Shown here in pieces: positions 8,585 through 16,310 of a stretch of 41,043 bases of DNA. Origin of the DNA: Actinomycetota bacterium (lineage in GTDB: Bacteria; Actinomycetota; Acidimicrobiia; Acidimicrobiales; Ilumatobacteraceae); assembly GCA_009703055.1 (NCBI GenBank), contig WLGW01000008.1, positions 1 to 41,043 on the forward strand. The letters are read 5' to 3'. A program made the position numbers and the translations under genes. The notes beneath the pieces are model-generated. The model was not told where the DNA came from. It did not search any database and worked only from the letters and a program-made list of their open reading frames with translations. Within the stretch, counting starts at the first letter, position 1, and each line of letters opens with the position of its first letter.

Positions 8585-9726
8585 CACCACTTCGGTTCGT
8601 GTTGGCCAAGGTTGGGCACAGGGCCGTACGTCGGCGAATATCCACTGAAATCCACGGGTGAGTTCACTGCTCGATATGGAGCCTCATCAGGTTGCGGCGT
8701 CATCTCTACGAATGCACCCGATGCAATGACTTGTGAATCCGCAACTGCTTCTGCAATTGAATTCAACGGAGCCCACCACACATCGTTCTCATCAAACTTT
8801 GCTGTCCAGTACGCATAGTCCTGCGTTGCGAAATGTTCATCCAGAACAGTTGTGAACTCGCCGGCATTAATTGAGCGTGCGCGAGCGTTCTTGAAGTTCT
8901 CCACACTGGCAAGTTCTTCACGACCGATTGCCTTGAGCAACCCAGGGAAATGCCTGTCTGCTTCCAAACCCAACAGCCAGAATGCACGTCCATCGGCACA
9001 GCGATAGCAATTCATCTGCGGTGCAGGATTCTTGCGCGATGACTTTGTGCTCTGGCGTTTACCAAATCGCAAGTAGACACCAACATCCCAACCGAGTGTG
9101 TAAATGCCCGTACGCAACAAACTGGTTGAAACAACTCGACCTGTACCCGTGCGTTCTCTGTCGAACAAAGCAGCCAACACGCCCGCGGCCATCGAGAGCC
9201 CCGTGGTGTGATCACCTTGTCCACTGCGGATTGCAGGTGGCAATTCATCGGGCGCCACGGTGGTGTGAGCTAAACCAGAGCGTGACCAGAATGCGCCGAT
9301 GTCGTACCCAGCTTTGTCAACATCAGGACCTGTTGTCCCGTAGCCCGTCAGTTGGCCGTAGATCAATCGGGGAAATCGTTTTGTGAGTGACTCTGGATCA
9401 AGCCCCATTCGAGCAAGACCTGCGAGGCGCACATTCGAAACAAAGACATCTGCTTCCTCAAGCAAGGCGAACATCTTTTGCAAGTCATCGTCGTTGCGTA
9501 GATCCAGCACCACCGAACGCTTGCCACGGTTGTCAATCTCAAAAGGTGGGACGCCCTTTTGATCAGCAACACCGAGTGCACCGAAGACAAACCGTTGAGG
9601 ATCTCCTGCTGGAGGCTCCACCTTGATGACATCTGCACCCCAGTCCGCCATCAGGCCCGTTGCGGCAGGCCCCGCGACCCACACGCCCATCTCAATCACC
9701 TTCACGCCCTGCAATGGACCAGACAT
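8584..9726 (-). CDS. Family III CoA transferase (CaiB/BaiF type)
   Basis: 380 residues from ATG 9726, preceded by GGGAGG with 5-base spacing; an in-frame ATG at 9741 lies upstream of that site. The N-terminus (LQGVKVIEMGVWVAGP) and the segment WGADVIKVEPPAGDP are diagnostic, as is NKR-like DNRGKRSVVLDLRN and the catalytic-Asp region GYDIGAFWSRSG. Such enzymes move CoA between carboxylic acids or racemise 2-methylacyl-CoAs. The substrate cannot be read from the sequence. The gene is the first of a two-gene unit with the VOC gene and is divergent from the UbiB-like gene. Confidence 0.9.
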   Translation of the reverse strand: MSGPLQGVKVIEMGVWVAGPAATGLMADWGADVIKVEPPAGDPQRFVFGALGVADQKGVPPFEIDNRGKRSVVLDLRNDDDLQKMFALLEEADVFVSNVRLAGLARMGLDPESLTKRFPRLIYGQLTGYGTTGPDVDKAGYDIGAFWSRSGLAHTTVAPDELPPAIRSGQGDHTTGLSMAAGVLAALFDRERTGTGRVVSTSLLRTGIYTLGWDVGVYLRFGKRQSTKSSRKNPAPQMNCYRCADGRAFWLLGLEADRHFPGLLKAIGREELASVENFKNARARSINAGEFTTVLDEHFATQDYAYWTAKFDENDVWWAPLNSIAEAVADSQVIASGAFVEMTPQPDEAPYRAVNSPVDFSGYSPTYGPVPNLGQHEPKW

Positions 9727-9823
9727 AGCGACCTCCCGCATTTATTCCCTCGCCCATTGTGTCCTATTTCCTTTCGTCACAGCGTGTGCGGGGAACTACC
9801 CACGACAGAATGGCGGGGTGACA

Positions 9824-11413
9824 ATGACTTCGCCAGACCTTGAGTGGGGAAACTTTTCAGCCAAAGGCCCATGGGTTCTTAATCGAGGCACCATCTCGTG
9901 GGCTCAGATTGCAATCGTGCTGCGAGCAGCCGCGCAAAAAGAAGTACCCGCACTGATTCGTTCGCGTCGCATTCCCCCGCTTGGTCGACTCATCACAGTG
10001 GTTTTCACTCTCGGATGGGCTGTACTGCCATGGCTCATCAGGACAAAAATAAAAAAGTTCTCAACTCAAGAAGAATCACGCGCATACATCTCTCGACGCC
10101 TACGCCATGCCATCGAAAAACTCGGAGCTACGTACATCAAGTTGGCACAACTTATTTCCAGCGGCGAAGGTCTCTTCCCCGCTGAACTTGTAAACGAATT
10201 TAAGCGCTGCCGCGATCAAGTACCTGCAGAGCCATGGGACAGTGTCAAAACAACCGTAGAACAAGATCTTGGTGCACGCATCGAAGATGTTTTTGCCTCA
10301 TTTGAGAAGACCCCACTCGCTGCAGCTTCAATTGCTCAAGTTCATCTCGCAACTCTTCTCAGCGGAGAGGAAGTTGTCGTCAAAGTTCAACGCCCCAGTG
10401 TCTCTGAAGTCATGCGTCGGGATTTACGTGTGATGTCATGGATTGCACCCATCATGATTGGGCGCATCAAAGTATCTTCCTTGGCAAATCCTCCAGCACT
10501 TGTAGAAGTCTTCGCCGAGACAATTGTTGAAGAGCTCGATTTCCGAATGGAAGCCTCCAACATGATTGATGTTGCTGAGATGCTTCATGACTTGAAGCAA
10601 GACTCTTACCTTGTCCCCCGTCCCCACCCAAATCTGGTTACACGTCGAGTTCTTGTGATGGAGAGACTGCAAGGCTTTCGATTTGACGACGTTGATGGAA
10701 TGAGGGCTGCAGACATTGACACCGAACAGGTCATACGAGCCGGATTGATTTCATTTATGGAGGGCGCCCTTATTCAGGGAATTTTCCACGGCGATTTACA
10801 CGGCGGCAATCTGTTTGTTCTTGAAGATGGCCGCACAGCACTTCTTGATTTCGGGATAGTCGGTCGACTCGTCGACAAAAGACGGCTTGCTTTCATGAGA
10901 TTCATGCTGAGTGCCTCGACCAACGACCTAAGCGGTCAAGTCACAGCACTTCGAGACCTAGGCGCATTCCCTTCTGATACAGACATTGATGCAGTAATCA
11001 GAGACCTAGGGATTGATCAACCTGTTGTCGATCCGACCACACTAAACAGTGAGGAGTTGGTCGAACAAGGTCAACGAATCATCAAAGCTTTGTTGGCATA
11101 CGGAGCAAAACTTCCCAAAGAACTCATGCTTTACGTGAAAAATCTAGTGTTTTTTGATGGTGCCATTGCCCGCCTCGCCCCTGAGCTCGACATCATTGGA
11201 GAACTAACAAATATCTCAATGATCTTCCTACAAAAACATGGCGAACGACTCTCTAATGACCTGGGCGTAGATGCTCAAGCCTTAGAAATTGACATGGGGA
11301 GTCTGAAAGCTGGTCTTGGGGTGGATGAGAGCACAGAATCAATGACGTATCGAGAGCTGCAAGAACGTCGTGATCTTATTCAAAAACGCATGAGAGGCGT
11401 CGCCCCAGTTTGA
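9824..11413 (+). CDS. ABC1/AarF/UbiB family kinase-like protein
   Basis: 529 residues from ATG 9824 (GGGGTG 4 bases upstream); the frame is open to 9623 but that stretch lies antisense to the CoA transferase. Family motifs in order: KLGATYIKLAQLIS (the KxGQ-type motif, with Ala where many have Gly), AAASIAQVHLA (Ala-rich nucleotide loop), VVVKVQRP (Lys), EELDFRMEASN, FHGDLHGGNLF (catalytic loop) and LLDFGIVG (Asp-Phe-Gly). One hydrophobic segment lies near residues 48-66. These atypical kinases/ATPases support quinone synthesis or lipid homeostasis; no ubi/men genes are in the window. Codon use looks slightly more A/T-rich than its flanks. Single gene with nucS 40 bases downstream. Confidence 0.93.
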   Translation: MTSPDLEWGNFSAKGPWVLNRGTISWAQIAIVLRAAAQKEVPALIRSRRIPPLGRLITVVFTLGWAVLPWLIRTKIKKFSTQEESRAYISRRLRHAIEKLGATYIKLAQLISSGEGLFPAELVNEFKRCRDQVPAEPWDSVKTTVEQDLGARIEDVFASFEKTPLAAASIAQVHLATLLSGEEVVVKVQRPSVSEVMRRDLRVMSWIAPIMIGRIKVSSLANPPALVEVFAETIVEELDFRMEASNMIDVAEMLHDLKQDSYLVPRPHPNLVTRRVLVMERLQGFRFDDVDGMRAADIDTEQVIRAGLISFMEGALIQGIFHGDLHGGNLFVLEDGRTALLDFGIVGRLVDKRRLAFMRFMLSASTNDLSGQVTALRDLGAFPSDTDIDAVIRDLGIDQPVVDPTTLNSEELVEQGQRIIKALLAYGAKLPKELMLYVKNLVFFDGAIARLAPELDIIGELTNISMIFLQKHGERLSNDLGVDAQALEIDMGSLKAGLGVDESTESMTYRELQERRDLIQKRMRGVAPV

Positions 11414-11453
11414 CGCTTTCGTTGCCGAGCATCTCATCGGCGAGAATAGAGAC

Positions 11454-12116
11454 GTGAGACTTCTCGTTGCGCGCTGCACAGTGGAATATGCCGGTCGGTT
11501 AGAGACCCGACTCCCAGAAGCTCTGCGCCTTGTGATGGTGAAGGCCGATGGTTGTGTCGCTATTCATTCTGATGGCGGTGCGTATAAGCCACTTAACTGG
11601 ATGAACTCACCCAATGTCATCGAAGACAACGAAGACCATTGGATTGTGCGCAACCCCAAGGGCGAAGCAATGACTATCACCTTTCACGAAATCTTTCATG
11701 ACAGCGCACATGAACTTGGTGAAGATCCAGGGCTCGAAAAAGATGGCGTCGAGAAGCAACTACAAGAGCTACTTGCGGCATCGCCTGAGGTGATGGAACC
11801 AGGTCTCGTACTGATTCGCCGTGAGCATTACACCGCCTTAGGCCCTGTAGATCTTCTGTGCAAAGACACCGAAGGCAACACCGTGGTCATTGAAGTGAAA
11901 CGTCGCGGCGAGATCGACGGTGTGGAACAACTCACGCGTTATCTCGCAGACCTCGCAAACGATTTGTCTCTCGGCAACTTGCGCGGCATGTTTGTTGCGC
12001 AAAGCATTAAGCCACAGGCACGCACGCTGGCAGAGTCACGTGGCATTGTGTGCGTCGAAGTCAATTACGACGAACTGCGTGGCAAGAAGTCCGACAAGTG
12101 GACCCTCTTTGGTTGA
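11454..12116 (+). CDS. nucS: Mismatch-specific endonuclease NucS/EndoMS
   Basis: 220 residues beginning at GTG 11454. The N-terminal DNA-binding domain carries the characteristic AYKPLNWM segment (about 43-50), and the C-terminal RecB-like nuclease domain has GPVDLLCKD (Asp), VVIEVKRRG (ExK) and GVEQLTRYL, the catalytic set of NucS. NucS cuts both strands at G-T, G-G and T-T mismatches and replaces MutS/MutL in most Actinobacteria and some archaea. The C-terminus (KWTLFG) resembles the sliding-clamp-binding LxLF tail of the family. GAGAAT lies 6 bases before the GTG, and no Shine-Dalgarno is visible, so the mRNA may be leaderless. Converges on the Hsp70 gene across 71 bp. Confidence 0.96.
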   Translation: MRLLVARCTVEYAGRLETRLPEALRLVMVKADGCVAIHSDGGAYKPLNWMNSPNVIEDNEDHWIVRNPKGEAMTITFHEIFHDSAHELGEDPGLEKDGVEKQLQELLAASPEVMEPGLVLIRREHYTALGPVDLLCKDTEGNTVVIEVKRRGEIDGVEQLTRYLADLANDLSLGNLRGMFVAQSIKPQARTLAESRGIVCVEVNYDELRGKKSDKWTLFG

Positions 12117-12187
12117 ACTAGATCTACTTGTGTCCAATATTCTTGAGATGACTAGACGAAAAAATTCACGCCAAAGGTGAAGGAAAA

Positions 12188-13903
12188 CTAGAACAAGTAT
12201 GAATGTGGCGCCAATGCTCGACGAAGAGCGTCGCGCGCAATCTCGACTTCTGTTCCGCTCGCTTTTTCTAAGGCGTTAGCAAGAGAAATAATCTCCGCTG
12301 CTTCATCATCATCCAGGAATGGAATCACTTTGTTACGAGCTTGAGACAAGAGTTTCACAGCCTCTGGATCGCTTAATTCAACCTTCGCATCACTTGAAAT
12401 TGTTCCAGTCTCCACGGCTTCCCTTGCGCGATCTGCAACTTTCTTCATCTGACGTTTATCCGTAGCTATTCCATACGAGACATCATCGTCCAAGAGGATG
12501 GTCCCTGTTTCAACGTCAGTCGCGAGAATGTGAAGAATGCCATCCACGTCGTACTCGTACTGAAGGTTGAAAGAGCGAGTCGACTCATCTGAGTAGTCCT
12601 CTACCAATCGAACATCCCATTCTTTGAGAACTACAAAATCTTGATTACCAAAATCTGCATCTGGGTCTCCTTCAACAACTTGGATGTTTAGCGACTCGGT
12701 CTCCCTTACCGCAGGAAAATAAGTACTCGAAACTTTGGCTGGCAACTTATGGCCTTTGGGAATCAGGGTAGAGAAATTCAAACCCTCTGTATTCGGCCCA
12801 TCAATGACAAATGTTCCCAAAGCGTGCTCTGTTGAAACAAAAAAGTCAGAAGTTGTCAACTCTCCAGAGAGAATTGCGGCAGCAATAGCTGCACCCTCAC
12901 CAACTGCAGTCATTGGATTGAATGATGGGTCAGGCTCAATTCCAACAAGCGTCTTCACGAAGTTCTGAACCGCAGGAATACGACAAGTACCGCCGACAAG
13001 TACAAGCGCATCAAACGACCCTGCGCCCACACCAAGTTCCTTCAAGCACCTTTCAATCGGGATCCGGGATTCTTCGATCAGTGGCATGACCTCTTGCTCA
13101 AATCGAGCACGGGTGACACGCAATGACCTGCCCCCTGGCAACTCAATAGTTGTTTCTAATGCTGAAGACAATCGAATCTTGGCAAGTTCAATCTCGTTTT
13201 TTAGCAGTTCGCGTTCTGTTGGAGACAGATTCTCAAGTCCCGGAACTGACTCCTCCACAATTTTTCTCAAACGGGCGTCGAAATCCAGGCCACCACTTCT
13301 TGGCAATCCGCTTGAGGTTTCCTCAATGAATACCCCATCAACTGACCGAAGAATCGTTACATCCAGCGTTCCTCCACCCCAGTCGAATACCAACATTCGG
13401 CGCGCGTCGGGATGCTTTTGTGCATAAGCCATTGCGGCCGCTGTTGGTTCATTAATCAGAGCTAGAACTTCAAATCCAGCCATTCCCGCACAAATCTTCG
13501 TCCTGTGACGAGCTCGTCCTTTCGAGTTTGCAGGCACAGTTACTACAGCACTGTCAGCTACAACTCCATTTGCCAACGCACGACGACGCATCTCAGCGAA
13601 CAACATTGTTGCGACTTCTTCAACATCAATAGCATCCCCTTCATTGCTTAAAGCAACATCGGACTGTGTTGCGAATAGCCGTTTTACTGCGTTAAAGGTT
13701 CCAACCCCCTTGGTCTTTGCCTCCCATCCAAACGTCAATCGCTCATTTTCGTCCTTTGCCATTACCGTCGGGAAAACACCGTCAAAACCGTATGGTGCCC
13801 ACTTGACCGGAAGGTCATCAACATTGATGAGTTGCGAGCCAGTCGAGTCCCAGTACGCAAGTACGGAGTTTGTAGTGCCGAAGTCAATTCCAATAGTCGC
13901 CAT
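12188..13903 (-). CDS. Divergent Hsp70 (DnaK-like) chaperone
   Basis: 571 residues. The ATPase domain is intact: IGIDFGTTNS (4-13), a Lys at 74 (VKRLFA) matching the DnaK catalytic Lys, NEPTAAAMAYA (151-161), VFDWGGGTLDVTIL (172-185) and the adenosine motif LVGGTCRIP (302-310). A substrate-binding beta-domain follows (about 385-495; LIPKGHKLP and DGILHILATD match DnaK's LIPxxxxIP and NGILxVxAxD). The helical lid is short and there is no acidic EEVD-type or disordered tail. It is smaller than DnaK (about 620-640), so this is a specialised paralogue rather than the housekeeping chaperone. GAGGGAAATT precedes the ATG. It is the last gene of a three-gene unit, 12 bases after the GrpE-like gene. 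Client unknown. Confidence 0.92.
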   Translation of the reverse strand: MATIGIDFGTTNSVLAYWDSTGSQLINVDDLPVKWAPYGFDGVFPTVMAKDENERLTFGWEAKTKGVGTFNAVKRLFATQSDVALSNEGDAIDVEEVATMLFAEMRRRALANGVVADSAVVTVPANSKGRARHRTKICAGMAGFEVLALINEPTAAAMAYAQKHPDARRMLVFDWGGGTLDVTILRSVDGVFIEETSSGLPRSGGLDFDARLRKIVEESVPGLENLSPTERELLKNEIELAKIRLSSALETTIELPGGRSLRVTRARFEQEVMPLIEESRIPIERCLKELGVGAGSFDALVLVGGTCRIPAVQNFVKTLVGIEPDPSFNPMTAVGEGAAIAAAILSGELTTSDFFVSTEHALGTFVIDGPNTEGLNFSTLIPKGHKLPAKVSSTYFPAVRETESLNIQVVEGDPDADFGNQDFVVLKEWDVRLVEDYSDESTRSFNLQYEYDVDGILHILATDVETGTILLDDDVSYGIATDKRQMKKVADRAREAVETGTISSDAKVELSDPEAVKLLSQARNKVIPFLDDDEAAEIISLANALEKASGTEVEIARDALRRALAPHSYLF

Positions 13904-13915
13904 AATTTCCCTCGC

Positions 13916-14524
13916 TTATCCGATTTCTACGATTAGTGCAGGTCTCTCATTTGAACCTGAAGAAGATGTGTCCTGTGTATTCGCTGCAATCACCCAACCC
14001 AAAAAGAATCCAACAATTGCAATTGTGATTCCAACAGCAATCTTCACGCCACGAGACTCAGGTTCATCATCAGATCCGTGGTCCGAAACAGAGGGCTTGT
14101 AAGGCGTGAAGGCAGGATTCGCTGTTCGTTCTGCAACTCCAAGACGCACCAGGGATACTGTCCCATCATCCATGGTCTCGACAATTGCAGGAACTAAGCA
14201 CTCTAGGAAGTCTCCTGATCCTCCTTTGATTTCGAAGAAATCTGGACGGGACAAGTCAGAGGAATGACTTACACCTAATTCGGCGAGAAAATCTGCAACT
14301 CGGTCTTTAACCAATTGGTATTCAGCCCCACGGTCAATGCTGTCAGACAAACTCAGAAGGTGTGACACATGAATTCTTCGGTTCTTACTTGCTTGGTTCA
14401 GTTGTTTCCTAAGCCCGTCGTATGCCTCTGCGGAGCGGGCTGTACCGGGATCTCGTGTAATCAATCCAGCATCAATGCGCTCAAGGAGCATCCAGATGGC
14501 TTGAATGTTTCTTCTATTTCCCAT
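13916..14524 (-). CDS. Putative membrane-anchored GrpE-like protein
   Basis: 202 residues. N-terminal helices (about 5-85), then a small beta-rich part (about 84-142) with the order ELGV...DFFEI...AIVET-DDGTVSLVRLGV...NPAF, which parallels the GrpE beta-domain (GV...FDP..H.A....GTV..V...GY...RPA). An acidic linker (148-157), one transmembrane helix (about 160-181, KIAVGITIAIVGFFLGWVI) and a short polar tail follow; basic residues before the helix favour a cytoplasmic N-terminus. The gene lies between a J-like gene and an Hsp70, 18 and 12 bases away, with AAAGGGA before its ATG. The GrpE relation is my inference from pattern and neighbourhood; no motif proves it. If correct, it would tether nucleotide exchange to the membrane. 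Confidence 0.6.
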   Translation of the reverse strand: MGNRRNIQAIWMLLERIDAGLITRDPGTARSAEAYDGLRKQLNQASKNRRIHVSHLLSLSDSIDRGAEYQLVKDRVADFLAELGVSHSSDLSRPDFFEIKGGSGDFLECLVPAIVETMDDGTVSLVRLGVAERTANPAFTPYKPSVSDHGSDDEPESRGVKIAVGITIAIVGFFLGWVIAANTQDTSSSGSNERPALIVEIG

Positions 14525-14542
14525 TTTTCCCTTTCTAAAGAC

Positions 14543-16114
14543 TCATAAGTGTCGTTGAAATACTTGTTTCAGTTGATACGTCGCGCTGCGAAGTTCATTC
14601 ACTTCCTTACGAAGCTCGCCATCAGAAAGGCCGAGGGCATCAAATTCCCCAAACATTGCGAGCTGAGCGTTGCACCAATTCAAGCCAGCATCAGCCGTCT
14701 CTCTAATCGCATTCTTATCTGCTCCCAGTCGATTGAAAAATCCAGTCATTTGCTGACTAATGCGATTCGCTGCCTGTTCAACGTCACCTGCCAACTCAAA
14801 GAAGTCACGTAGCTGTAGACGCATCAGAAGATCTGATGCGTCATTCAGCATCTCCGTAGTCAATTCCATCAGTTCTTCAGGAATCTCCAGTTTTCGATAA
14901 GTGGTCTTTGCAACTCTCAACCAAGAAATGAATTGCTCATTGGGGGAAACACCTTCATCCAAGACACTAGGCAGTGAAAGAACCAAGGCTGCTCTCAACC
15001 AGACCCTGTGCATTGTCTCGACCCCTAAGCCCTGCTCAAGAAAGGAGAAGGCTATTCCTGCAAGGTTTACCTGGTTATCAAACAAGCCTTGACAAAGCTC
15101 CTCAACAAGCCCATCAATATGGCTATCGATACAAGGTGCTCGATTGCCATCTTGAGATGCGAGCCGGACGACATTGTCCACATAATGGGAAAAGTCGCTA
15201 GATCGTGCAAATACAATCTCCGCACTCGCCTTTCCTCGGAACTGCGTTCTGTTTAAGGCTTCTTTGGTAACGGATGCAGGAGCAACTCTTGCAAGAAAAA
15301 TTCCTAAGTCAAAAAAGTCTTCCTCAGAGATGTCCGGAGACATCAGGGTGTCCACAAATGATTTCAGCAGTCGGTCAGGTAGGGGATCAAATTCTTCATC
15401 ATCTGTGGTGCCCAATTCTTCCTGTTGCACTTGACGCCATAGTCCAATTGCCATTTTGATTGCAGCAAGTTTTTCCTCCGCTCCTACAGCGCCATCAACC
15501 AGAAATGACATTTGGTCGATTGCTCGCTTGGGATCCACCTCAAGAGCAAGTATCGCCAGATTGGCTTGCAGACGAAGATTCCATTGCCCTTCAACCGCTT
15601 TTGAGAGCGCCTGAATCGCACGATCCATATCGTTATTCATTACCAAGCATGCTGCGACAAGATTGAGAGCCTCATCCCGTGTTCTCTCGTCTTTTGAAAT
15701 TCGCAAACATGACTTGAAAAGGGTGTCTGCCGAATTCCAATTCCACTGCAAAAGTTGATCAAGACCGGTCCTCAAAAGAAGTAAGGCAACACGTTCTCCA
15801 TCGGATTCACTTAACGGTTGTTCGACCAACTCAAGCAACTCCGCAGATGTCAGATTTCTCCCAGATGAAGACAGTTGAGGAGCAGGCCTCAAAAACAATT
15901 CAAAGTCCGCGGGAATCGCATACGTAAGCTGATTTCCAGTTTCGCCCGACTCAATGCGACTTAAGGCCGAAGTAAGGTCCTGGACCTCAAACGGCGATTC
16001 TGTCAAAGACTTTGCGCGACGTGTCGCAAGGGCGAAACCAACTGAGGCTTCCGATTTCGGAGCATAAGCAGGAACGCCTATCACAATGTAAGGACAGTTT
16101 TCCGCAGTGAACAT
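14543..16114 (-). CDS. J-domain-like N-terminus plus long helical-repeat protein
   Basis: 523 residues. Residues 8-57 resemble a J-domain skeleton: CPYIVIGVP (like DYYEILGV), a basic helix KSEASVGFALATRRAK, and PFEVQDLTSALSRIES (like the helix III of DnaJ), but the HPD tripeptide is absent (about residues 36-40 read SLTES). From about 90 onward the protein is almost all helix with TPR-like hints (LNLVAACLVMNNDMDRAIQALSKAVE at about 145-170, then LQANLAILALEVDPKRAIDQM), suggesting a protein-binding solenoid. No membrane segment is seen. GGGGGT precedes the ATG by about 7 bases. It is the promoter-proximal gene of the Hsp70 unit. I do not know a named family; the J-like call is an inference. 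Confidence 0.6.
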   Translation of the reverse strand: MFTAENCPYIVIGVPAYAPKSEASVGFALATRRAKSLTESPFEVQDLTSALSRIESGETGNQLTYAIPADFELFLRPAPQLSSSGRNLTSAELLELVEQPLSESDGERVALLLLRTGLDQLLQWNWNSADTLFKSCLRISKDERTRDEALNLVAACLVMNNDMDRAIQALSKAVEGQWNLRLQANLAILALEVDPKRAIDQMSFLVDGAVGAEEKLAAIKMAIGLWRQVQQEELGTTDDEEFDPLPDRLLKSFVDTLMSPDISEEDFFDLGIFLARVAPASVTKEALNRTQFRGKASAEIVFARSSDFSHYVDNVVRLASQDGNRAPCIDSHIDGLVEELCQGLFDNQVNLAGIAFSFLEQGLGVETMHRVWLRAALVLSLPSVLDEGVSPNEQFISWLRVAKTTYRKLEIPEELMELTTEMLNDASDLLMRLQLRDFFELAGDVEQAANRISQQMTGFFNRLGADKNAIRETADAGLNWCNAQLAMFGEFDALGLSDGELRKEVNELRSATYQLKQVFQRHL

Positions 16115-16211
16115 GCACTTACCCCCACTTGCCGCATGTGCTGTCTGCCAGCATAAGCGAAAGAGTAGAAGTTTCTAATCCATTTGAGCAAATAGAAGAA
16201 AGTTGCTTGTC

Positions 16212-16226
16212 GAAATAGCATATTTC
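16212..16226. promoter_or_regulatory. Short inverted repeat upstream of the Hsp70 locus
   Basis: GAAATA-GCA-TATTTC, a perfect 6-bp inverted repeat about 100 bases before the J-like gene's ATG, in the 196-bp gap between that gene and the cysN stop. It may be an operator; on the minus strand TATGCT-like boxes lie nearby. No CIRCE (HrcA) or HAIR (HspR) sequence could be found in this gap. Confidence 0.35.
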
Positions 16227-16310
16227 AAGGATGGAAAAGCCGTTTAACTACCGATTACCTCACGGTAAAGCGACTCAGATCAGTGCCCTGTCCTTGGCCA
16301 TAAGAAAGAC

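Noticed and set aside
9623-9823. Upstream extension of the UbiB-like gene
   Set aside because: It lies antisense to the CoA transferase; the family start and GGGGTG fit ATG 9824.
12188-16114. Recent horizontal acquisition of the Hsp70 locus
   Set aside because: GC by rough hand count (about 42-53% in sampled lines) is only slightly lower than in its neighbours, and no mobile element, tRNA or repeat flanks it; the evidence is too weak.
16115-16310. Classical heat-shock operators (CIRCE or HAIR) before the Hsp70 locus
   Set aside because: I searched this 196-bp gap by eye and found no match on either strand, so HrcA or HspR control is not supported.
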